From: Chitinophagaceae bacterium
GTDB taxonomy: Bacteria; Bacteroidota; Bacteroidia; Chitinophagales; Chitinophagaceae
Reading direction: 5' to 3'
Assembly (NCBI GenBank): GCA_025362915.1
Contig: JANYEU010000163.1
Coordinates: forward strand, 1 to 5,651
DNA: 5,651 bases
Shown here: positions 1 through 5,028 of the stretch, one piece after another
How the letters are laid out: the number at the start of each line of letters is the position of its first letter
How positions within the stretch are numbered: the stretch's first letter is position 1
Made by a program: the position numbers and the translations under genes
The notes under the pieces: generated by a model
What the model was told of the DNA's origin: nothing
Database searches by the model: none
The model's input: only the letters and a program-made list of their open reading frames with translations

Positions 1-165
1 TGCAGAAAGCTCTGCTTCCAATGCCGCTTCCAAAAAGGATTTGTAAAGCGGTGCCAAGGCACCTCCTTTTCCCAAAAGGGGTTTGCCTGTTTTCAACTGC
101 TCCAAGGCATGCGTTTTTACCGCCTCATAATCAAACCTAAACGATGTGTCTTTTTTCTCTCTCAT
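1..165 (-). CDS. IS256-family transposase, N-terminal fragment (runs off left edge)
   Basis: This is the first 55 residues of a transposase that continues beyond position 1. The start is the ATG at 165-163, giving MREKKDTSFRFDYEAVKTHA at the N-terminus. Residues about 22-55 read LEQLKTGKPLLGKGGALAPL, followed by a YKSFLEAALEAELSA segment. In the Mutator/IS256 transposase family (Transposase_mut) this pattern of LxxGKxLxGKxGxLxPL followed by a helix ending ALExEL is the usual N-terminal DNA-binding region ahead of the DDE catalytic core. The catalytic residues are not in the window, so whether the element is intact cannot be judged. No frameshift or stop is seen in the visible part. The direction points away from the chromosomal genes to the right. 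It is about 400 bp from ffh, so it should not affect ffh transcription directly. Confidence 0.85.
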   Translation of the reverse strand, partial: MREKKDTSFRFDYEAVKTHALEQLKTGKPLLGKGGALAPLYKSFLEAALEAELSA

Positions 166-201
166 AATTTATCCTGTTAAAGGTCTACTTTTATTTTGAC
201 C

Positions 202-223
202 TTGACACAGTTTAAATTACACC
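202..223. repeat. Probable IS256-type terminal inverted repeat
   Basis: Read inward from the element end on the minus strand, this segment begins GGTGTAATTTAAACTG and continues into TGTCAA. A GTGTAA...AAACTGTGT-like terminus is typical of IS256-family ends, and it lies about 37 bp outside the transposase start codon. The matching repeat at the far end is outside the window, so this is recognition by resemblance plus position, not a demonstrated inverted repeat. Confidence 0.5.
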
Positions 224-228
224 TTCTT

Positions 229-327
229 AAAGTGAGCGATTTCTTCCCAAAATATTGCCTTTTGCACGTCAAAAACCCATTATTTTGGGAAGAAAAGGCA
301 ATATTTTGGGAAGAAATCGCTCACTTT
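229..327. repeat. Perfect 35-bp inverted repeat with 29-bp spacer
   Basis: Positions 229-263 are the exact reverse complement of 293-327 (35 of 35 bases); the spacer is 264-292. The right arm consists of the second half of unit 1, all of unit 2 and the first three bases of unit 3 of the 21-bp tandem array. The left arm is therefore an inverted copy of a piece of that array. The arms begin only about 5 bp outside the inferred IS256 end. Transcribed in either direction it would form a very long stem, but there is no adjoining U-tract in the usual place for a terminator, and the stem is AT-rich and much longer than normal terminators. Perfect identity suggests either a recent inverted duplication or active maintenance. 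Confidence 0.9.
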
Positions 328-429
328 TGGGAAGAATTGACTTGGTTTTGGGAAGAATTTAGATGATTTAGCGAAGAAAAGGCTCACTTTTGGGAAGAAA
401 TCACTTACTGTTTCGAAGAGTTTTAGCAC
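283..429. repeat. 21-bp tandem repeat array, seven units, core TTTTGGGAAGAA
   Basis: Units start at 283, 304, 325, 346, 367, 388 and 409, exactly 21 bp apart. Five units (1, 2, 3, 4 and 6) carry the perfect 12-base core TTTTGGGAAGAA. Unit 5 has TTTAGCGAAGAA, and unit 7 is the most degenerate (TGTTTCGAAGAG). The other nine bases vary, though units 2, 5 and 6 share AxxGCTCAC- or ATCxCTxAC-like tails. The period equals seven codons and also two turns of B-DNA. On the plus strand the core reads Phe-Trp-Glu-Glu, but TGA at 364-366 and TAG at 424-426 interrupt it. On the minus strand it reads Phe-Phe-Pro-Lys with no stop through all seven units. It has no recognised gene start and no recognised family. 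It could be a decayed coding repeat, a phased protein-binding array, or an intergenic repeat family. Confidence 0.85.
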
Positions 430-501
430 ACTGCCAAGCTATCAATTGGTTTGTAAGGAAGAATACTTTTTTCTATCTAATCAACCCAATATTCCAAAAA
501 C

Positions 502-538
502 AAAAGAGGTTAAAAGCACCAAGCCCTTAACCTCTTTT
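502..538 (-). terminator. Intrinsic terminator downstream of ffh (bidirectional in form)
   Basis: A 12-bp perfect stem pairs 502-513 (AAAAGAGGTTAA) with 527-538 (TTAACCTCTTTT) around a 13-nt loop. On the minus strand, about 65 bp after the ffh stop codon, the stem is followed by a T-rich run (TTTTGTTTTTGG), as expected for a rho-independent terminator of ffh. On the plus strand it also ends in six T residues, so it could stop transcription coming from the repeat region. Confidence 0.8.
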
Positions 539-540
539 TT

Positions 541-603
541 AACTAAAAACGTATAACTTACAACGTAAAACGTACTACCTATAACCTATTACATACAAAC
601 TTA
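541..603. other. ACGT/TA-rich 3' untranslated stretch between ffh and its terminator
   Basis: This short stretch has a restricted vocabulary: repeated ACGTA, CGTAAAACGT, CTATAACCTA and TTACTACC words, with TA steps every few bases. It lies between the ffh stop codon and the terminator hairpin and would form the 3' end of the ffh message. No ORF, RNA gene or clean repeat unit can be defined in it. Confidence 0.35.
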
Positions 604-1941
604 CTACCTTTTAAACTTAGGCATCATCGAAGGCATCTTAGGCATCATACCGCCGCCCTTATTCATCATGGCCATCATGTTTTTCATCTGCTCAAACTGC
701 TTTATAAAGGCATTTACCTCGTTTATTTGCTTGCCACAACCCTTTGCTATGCGCATTTTTCTGCTTTGGTTTATCAAATCGGGATTAGCCCTTTCCTTTG
801 GCGTCATACTATGGATGATACTTTCAAATCCCTTGAAGCTATCGTTATCTATTTCCACATCTTTCATTGCCTTTTCTACGCCAGGAATCATTCCCATCAA
901 GTCCTTGATGTTTCCCATCTTCTTAACCTGTTGAAGTTGGTCTAAAAAGTCTTGAAAATCGAACTGATTTTTTCTTATTTTGGACTCTAACCGTTTAGCT
1001 TGCACTTCATCAAACTGTTCTTGCGCCCTTTCTACCAAACTGGTTATATCGCCCATCCCAAGTATGCGTTGCGCCATACGTTCTGGGTAAAAAATATCCA
1101 GCGTATCCATCTTTTCGCCGCTGCTCATAAACTTTATGGGCTTGTTTACGGTGTATTTAATGGTTAGTGCGGCACCACCCCTTGTATCGCCGTCTAATTT
1201 TGTAAGTACCACGCCATCAAAATCCAATCGGTCGTTAAAAGCCTTGGCAGTATTTACGGCATCTTGCCCTGTCATGGCATCCACCACAAAAAGTATCTCG
1301 GTTGGGTTTACAGCCGCCTTCAAATTGGCCACTTCGTTCATCATTACCTCATCAACTGCCAGTCGGCCGGCCGTATCTATTATAACAACGTTTTTATTGG
1401 TGGCCTTCGCTTCTTTTATTGCGTTTAAGGCAATGGAAACTACATCCTTACTATCCCTTTCGGCATAAATAGGCACGCCAACCTGCCCTGCAAGAACCGT
1501 AAGCTGGTCGATAGCTGCCGGACGATACACGTCTGCCGCAACCAGCAATGGACTTTTGCCCTTTTTAGTCTTTAAATAATGGGCAAGCTTACCAGTAAAG
1601 GTTGTTTTACCGCTACCCTGTAATCCTGCTATCAAAATAACAGCAGGATTTCCGGTAATATTGAATGGAGCTTCCTGTCCGCCCATTAGTTCGGTCAGTT
1701 CATCCTTCACAATCTTCACCATCAATTGCCCCGGACTGATAGAATTAAGTACTTTTTCGCCAGCAGCCTTTTCTTTCACCCTGTCGGTAAATTCTTTGGC
1801 TATCTTAAAGTTTACATCGGCGTCAATCAATGCCCTGCGGATGTCTTTTATGGTATTAGAAACGTTAAGGTCGTTGATGCGTCCCTGACCTTTTAGGTTC
1901 TTAAACGCTGTTTCAAGCTTATCACTTAATGAATTAAACAT
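604..1941 (-). CDS. ffh: Signal recognition particle protein Ffh (SRP54 GTPase)
   Basis: Ffh binds 4.5S/SRP RNA and the signal sequences of nascent membrane proteins, and hands ribosomes to the receptor FtsY at the inner membrane. The 445-residue length is normal. The N-terminal four-helix domain is at about 1-90. The GTPase domain shows G1 GLQGSGKTT (106-114), G2 DVYRPAAIDQL (137-147), G3 DTAGR (189-193), G4 TKLDG (247-251) and the G5-side SSGEK (273-277). The M domain runs from about 296 to the end, with the RNA-binding segment SRKMRIAKGCGKQINEVN (393-410) and a Met-rich, Gly-containing tail (MMAMMNKGGGMMPKMPSMM). The segment has Cys402 where GSG with Ser is usual. The start is the ATG at 1941-1939; an AAGGAT lies 14 bases upstream (1956-1961), rather far for a Shine-Dalgarno site. 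It is transcribed alone, diverging from the glycosyltransferase, and is followed by a hairpin terminator. Confidence 0.98.
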   Translation of the reverse strand: MFNSLSDKLETAFKNLKGQGRINDLNVSNTIKDIRRALIDADVNFKIAKEFTDRVKEKAAGEKVLNSISPGQLMVKIVKDELTELMGGQEAPFNITGNPAVILIAGLQGSGKTTFTGKLAHYLKTKKGKSPLLVAADVYRPAAIDQLTVLAGQVGVPIYAERDSKDVVSIALNAIKEAKATNKNVVIIDTAGRLAVDEVMMNEVANLKAAVNPTEILFVVDAMTGQDAVNTAKAFNDRLDFDGVVLTKLDGDTRGGAALTIKYTVNKPIKFMSSGEKMDTLDIFYPERMAQRILGMGDITSLVERAQEQFDEVQAKRLESKIRKNQFDFQDFLDQLQQVKKMGNIKDLMGMIPGVEKAMKDVEIDNDSFKGFESIIHSMTPKERANPDLINQSRKMRIAKGCGKQINEVNAFIKQFEQMKNMMAMMNKGGGMMPKMPSMMPKFKR

Positions 1942-2010
1942 GTGCTACTAATTTTATCCTTACCAACAAAAAAAGCCATCATTTTATCGAAGCATTTACG
2001 GTAGGGGGTG

Positions 2011-2047
2011 CAAATATAAAAACTTGCCATCCTTTATTGGTGTCAAA
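2011..2047 (-). promoter_or_regulatory. Candidate Bacteroidota-type promoter for ffh
   Basis: On the minus strand, 2018-2011 reads TATATTTG, a full match to the Bacteroidota -7 element TAnnTTTG. A TTTG at 2047-2044 could serve as the -33 element, but the 25-bp gap is longer than the usual 19-21 or so, so the upstream half is uncertain. Transcription would begin about 70 bases before the ffh start codon. The 1942-2110 intergenic region otherwise shows no gene or riboswitch-like structure that I can recognise. Confidence 0.45.
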
Positions 2048-2110
2048 TAAATATATCTTTTTATTGTTCTGCTAAATATTATAAGGTTGTAAGTCGTTTC
2101 TTTGTGCTAT

Positions 2111-3253
2111 ATGTATATAATTGTAGGGGTTGTTTCGTTGTTGTTTGTGGTTTATGCCTCTATCATGCTTGTTTACAGGTATTGGTTTATACAATTGAAA
2201 CCATTTGTGCCAAAGGATGGTTTTTTGCCAAAAACAACCTTTAGTATCATTATTCCTGCCCGTAATGAGGCAAATAATATTAGCTTTTTACTACAATCCA
2301 TCATACAACAGAACTATCCTGCCGGTTTATGGGAAGTATTTGTGATAGATGATTTTTCTACTGACCTTACCGTGCAAATAGTACAGGAAATAGAAGCTAT
2401 TTACCCAAATATCCACGTGATAGAACTATCTAAAGTGCTGAATGGCAAAAAACTCAATGCTTATAAGAAGAAAGCGATAGAAACGGGCATTGGAATGGCC
2501 AATAATGAATGGATTGTGACTACCGATGCCGATTGTATTGCTGGAAATGAATGGCTAAATACACTTGCGGCCTATATTCAGGAAAAAGATCCGGTTTTTG
2601 TAGGTGCTCCCGTTGCCTTTACTACTGATGGCAGCATGTTGCAATCGTTTCAGTGTATAGATTTTATGGCTTTGCAGGGAATAACGGCTGCGTCGGTGTC
2701 GGTAGGCTTGCATGCCATGTGCAATGGGGCCAATCTGGCGTATAAAAAAGAAGCATTTTATGCGGTAAATGGTTTTAAAGGGATAGATAATATTGCTAGT
2801 GGCGATGATATGCTGCTGATGAATAAGATAAAAGAGGCATACCCAAAAAAGATGGGGTATGTGCTTAGCCCCGAAGCCATTATCTGGACAGAACCGATGC
2901 TTACGGTAAATGCATTCCTAAACCAACGCATAAGGTGGGCAAGTAAGGCCACAAAATATAAGGATGTGAGCGTAAAAGTGGTTTTATGGTTTGTTTTATT
3001 GCTGAATGTGGGCTTTTTATTACTTCCATTTCTGGCAATATTCTATCATCCGCTATTCTTTTTCTGGCTACTGCTATTAATACTAAAAACTATGGTAGAA
3101 GCAAGTTTTGCGGTGCATATTGCAGCTTTTTTTGGCATAGAACTTCATTGGAAGAATGTTATTCTTCAGATACCGCACATCATTTATACTTGTGCCGCCG
3201 GATTTTTTGGCATGTTTGGGAAGTATAAATGGAAAGACCGGACGGTGCGATAA
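2111..3253 (+). CDS. Membrane-anchored family 2 glycosyltransferase (GT2, CESA-like)
   Basis: This is predicted to transfer a sugar from a nucleotide-sugar donor in the cytoplasm to a membrane-associated acceptor or growing glycan; donor and acceptor cannot be told. With the ATG at 2111 it is 380 residues. A transmembrane helix lies at about 2-22. The GT-A domain follows: FSIIIPARNEANNI (44-57), VIDD (78-81), the metal-binding DAD at 139-141 in TTDADC, the GDD at 231-233 and the acceptor-side QRIRW at 272-276. QxxRW is the mark of processive synthases such as cellulose or hyaluronan synthase, but it also occurs in non-processive relatives. Three hydrophobic segments close the protein (about 288-311, 313-333, 348-369), and the tail is basic (KYKWKDRTVR). 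A TTG at 2102 would add three residues; ATG 2111 is preferred, and no Shine-Dalgarno sequence decides it. It stands alone, diverging from ffh and converging on the ABC ATPase gene. Confidence 0.9.
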   Translation: MYIIVGVVSLLFVVYASIMLVYRYWFIQLKPFVPKDGFLPKTTFSIIIPARNEANNISFLLQSIIQQNYPAGLWEVFVIDDFSTDLTVQIVQEIEAIYPNIHVIELSKVLNGKKLNAYKKKAIETGIGMANNEWIVTTDADCIAGNEWLNTLAAYIQEKDPVFVGAPVAFTTDGSMLQSFQCIDFMALQGITAASVSVGLHAMCNGANLAYKKEAFYAVNGFKGIDNIASGDDMLLMNKIKEAYPKKMGYVLSPEAIIWTEPMLTVNAFLNQRIRWASKATKYKDVSVKVVLWFVLLLNVGFLLLPFLAIFYHPLFFFWLLLLILKTMVEASFAVHIAAFFGIELHWKNVILQIPHIIYTCAAGFFGMFGKYKWKDRTVR

Positions 3254-3256
3254 TAT

Positions 3257-4249
3257 TTACTGCAACAAGGAAACATATACCACATGACCCCGCTCGAAAG
3301 AGTGCGAATGGATTGTTCTTACGGTGATAATATAGCCTCTTTCCACCCTTATTGCCAATTCTGAATGGCTTCCGTAGTAATATGTCTTGTAAATGATGCC
3401 CTTAATGGCCAAATCTCTTTCAGCTTTGGTAACAGTTAAATGTTCCGGACGGATAAAAAGCCCTTCCTTATCGGTTGACTTATATTTTGCCCCCAATAAT
3501 ATCTTGGAAAGGGGCGGAGGCAACAGGTTGTACTTGCCAAACAAACCCGCTACATATTCACTTTCAGGTTTTTTATATAAATCTTCAGGTGTCCCATGCT
3601 GAATGATTTTTCCTTCCTTCATTACAAGAATTGTATCCGCCCAAGAAAGTGTATCCAACGGATCATGCGAAACAAGTGTGCAGGTAATTTCTAGCTTGTC
3701 GCTTATTTCGGCAATAACCTCCTTCAATATGTTTTTATGTATCATATCAAGGTTAGAAAAAGGCTCGTCAAGCAATAAAAGTTTGGGCTGTGTAATCAAT
3801 AATCTTGTTAAAGCCACCCTTTGTTTCTCCCCTCCCGATAATTGATCCGTTCTGCGCTTTAATAAGTGGGTTATTCTGCAAGTTTCATAGAGCGAATGTG
3901 CAAAAGGATCCTTCTCTGCCTCTGTATCTGACAAGGGATTGGCGTAAATAAGCACTTGTTCCACTGTAAGAAAGTGCGGTAAATCGAAGTTTTGGTATAA
4001 ATAAGCAATTCCTTTATGCCCCGGTATCAATTCTTCATAAGGTCCTTTAACCCTTACCTCCTCAAAATAAGTATTACCGGCATCGGGTTGGGTTAATCCT
4101 GCAATTATTTTTAATAGTGTACTCTTTCCAGAACCTGTTTCTCCCGCTATGGCTATTTTTTCAAATCTTTTTTGTGTAAAGTTTATGTCTATCAATCCAT
4201 TGCCCCGCTCTTCTTTTTTCTCTATCCCAATAACCTCTAATAGCTTCAT
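3257..4249 (-). CDS. Stand-alone ABC transporter ATP-binding protein with TOBE-like tail
   Basis: This cytoplasmic ATPase should power a membrane permease by ATP hydrolysis; the substrate is unknown. The 330 residues hold a complete nucleotide-binding domain: Walker A GETGSGKST (36-44), Q-loop Gln86 in YLYQNF, signature LSGGEKQR (137-144), Walker B LLLLDEP (157-163), D-loop SNLD (165-168) and switch His195 in VSHD. The part after about 245 contains LFIRPEHL (264-271) and a beta-rich end. That fits a TOBE domain as in the PotA/FbpC/MalK-type importer ATPases, for which about 330-370 residues is usual. No permease or binding protein gene lies next to it, so it probably works with subunits encoded elsewhere. 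The start is the ATG at 4249-4247; the leader is A/T-rich without a Shine-Dalgarno site. Its stop codon is 3 bp from that of the glycosyltransferase, which leaves no room for a dedicated terminator. Confidence 0.92.
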   Translation of the reverse strand: MKLLEVIGIEKKEERGNGLIDINFTQKRFEKIAIAGETGSGKSTLLKIIAGLTQPDAGNTYFEEVRVKGPYEELIPGHKGIAYLYQNFDLPHFLTVEQVLIYANPLSDTEAEKDPFAHSLYETCRITHLLKRRTDQLSGGEKQRVALTRLLITQPKLLLLDEPFSNLDMIHKNILKEVIAEISDKLEITCTLVSHDPLDTLSWADTILVMKEGKIIQHGTPEDLYKKPESEYVAGLFGKYNLLPPPLSKILLGAKYKSTDKEGLFIRPEHLTVTKAERDLAIKGIIYKTYYYGSHSELAIRVERGYIITVRTIHSHSFERGHVVYVSLLQ

Positions 4250-4359
4250 AACAACGAAAATAAGTTACGGCATGATTCTTTCTATTAAAATTGTTATAAA
4301 TGGGATAAACATAATAATTGCGAAATAATAATAACAAGTGGAAATCAATACAAAATCAG

Positions 4360-4367
4360 TTACTTTG
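4360..4367 (+). promoter_or_regulatory. Weak candidate -7 element for the lipoprotein gene
   Basis: TTACTTTG is one base from TAnnTTTG and lies 27 bp before the ATG at 4395. The leader after it is almost pure A/T (CAAATTAAAAAAACATAAAA), as often seen before well-translated Bacteroidota genes that lack a Shine-Dalgarno site. No TTTG is seen at a proper -33 distance. This 145-bp divergent region (4250-4394) must also hold the promoter of the ABC ATPase gene, for which I see no good match. Confidence 0.3.
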
Positions 4368-4394
4368 TTTCAAATTAAAAAAACATAAAAAAAC

Positions 4395-4916
4395 ATGAAA
4401 AGTAAATTCAGTCTATTTTTAACTTCAGCATTGTTGCTAGGAGTTGTTGCGTGTACAAAGACAAGCACTGTTTCTCCAGATCCTACGCCAACAATTACCA
4501 TCAATGGTGGAACAGCCATACAGCTTTCTGGTGTTTCGAAAGCCTCGTTTATCAACAATAGCTATGATAGTATCATTGTTGTAAATTCAAATGCTACCGA
4601 TACCACCATATTTAGTAACATCAGCAATCTTAGCAGTGTTCCCTCAACGGTAAACTTTGCTTCATTTACCATTAGCTCCAAAAGCTCTATCAGTGTAGGT
4701 TCTTATGCAATGGGTGGAGGCAATGTGGTGAATATGGTAGTTGGTGCACAGATTAGTGGTCAACGTTATGTTGGGGTTTCTCCGCTTCCATGTACGATTA
4801 GAATTGATACACTAACAACTAAGTTGATTACTGGTACATACACAGCAACTGAAATCAATTCCTCAAACTATACCTCAAATTCTATTGCAGGTAGGTTTAG
4901 GGCAAACTTTTATTAA
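4395..4916 (+). CDS. Predicted small lipoprotein of unknown function
   Basis: This is a 173-residue secreted protein. A short positive N-terminus (MKSK), a hydrophobic stretch (FSLFLTSALLLGVV) and a lipobox ending VVAC put the lipidated cysteine at position 20, so it should be processed by Lgt and LspA and anchored in a membrane. The residues after Cys20 (TKTSTVSPDPTPTITING) form a Ser/Thr/Pro linker. They lack the run of acidic residues that typically acts as a surface-export signal in Bacteroidota, so a periplasm-facing location is more likely. The rest is rich in Ser, Thr, Asn and Val with alternating polar and hydrophobic residues, suggesting an all-beta fold. The ending, GTYTATEI followed by IAGRFRANFY, resembles the final beta-hairpin of small Bacteroidota lipoproteins. 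I recognise no catalytic motif. It is a single-gene unit, followed 26 bp later by a strong terminator. Confidence 0.8.
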   Translation: MKSKFSLFLTSALLLGVVACTKTSTVSPDPTPTITINGGTAIQLSGVSKASFINNSYDSIIVVNSNATDTTIFSNISNLSSVPSTVNFASFTISSKSSISVGSYAMGGGNVVNMVVGAQISGQRYVGVSPLPCTIRIDTLTTKLITGTYTATEINSSNYTSNSIAGRFRANFY

Positions 4917-4942
4917 TCAATACTTACATATTAGAGTATAAT

Positions 4943-4974
4943 AAAAGAGCAGGAATCTATCCCTGCTCTTTTTT
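4943..4974 (+). terminator. Strong bidirectional intrinsic terminator between lipoprotein gene and fabG
   Basis: An 11-bp perfect stem pairs 4943-4953 (AAAAGAGCAGG) with 4962-4972 (CCTGCTCTTTT) around the 8-nt loop AATCTATC. It ends in a run of six T on the plus strand. On the minus strand the stem ends in TTTTAT. It therefore serves both the lipoprotein gene (stop at 4916) and the convergent fabG (stop at 5029). Confidence 0.9.
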
Positions 4975-5028
4975 ATTTCCCTGGTTTATGAAGGATGCCT
5001 TTATGATTACAACTAATGGTTAATTATC

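Larger units (their letters stand above)
1..224 (-). mobile_element. End of an IS256-family insertion sequence (partial)
   Basis: The left edge carries the transposase-start end of an IS256-family (Mutator-type) element; the rest lies outside the window. The assignment rests on the transposase N-terminus encoded at 1-165. About 58 bp of non-coding DNA follows outward from the start codon and finishes in an AT-rich segment (202-223) that resembles the family's terminal repeats. The outer boundary is inferred to be at about 223-225, where the TIR-like sequence stops and the host repeat region starts. The exact boundary and target duplication cannot be confirmed without the other end. Confidence 0.7.

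Noticed and set aside
229..327. Long hairpin as a transcription terminator or attenuator
   Set aside because: A 35-bp stem with a 29-nt spacer is far longer than a normal terminator, has no proper T-run placement, and a better terminator for ffh exists at 502-538.
181..363. Plus-strand open frame running through the left palindrome arm into FWEE heptads
   Set aside because: It has no ATG, begins inside the IS end, and stops at TGA 364-366 in the middle of the repeat array; too short and unsupported to call a gene.
283..429. CRISPR array
   Set aside because: The 12-bp core with 9-bp variable linkers is far too short for CRISPR repeats and spacers, and there are no cas genes.
426..603. 4.5S/SRP RNA gene (ffs) next to ffh
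   Set aside because: The conserved AGGTCAGG...GGAAGCAGCC core is not present on either strand of this stretch.
1136..1468. Plus-strand open frames inside ffh
   Set aside because: They are antisense shadows of the conserved GTPase domain, with no start signals or recognisable protein features.
2102..2110. TTG start for the glycosyltransferase
   Set aside because: It adds only three residues and has no ribosome-binding site; the ATG at 2111 directly precedes the hydrophobic anchor and is the simpler start.
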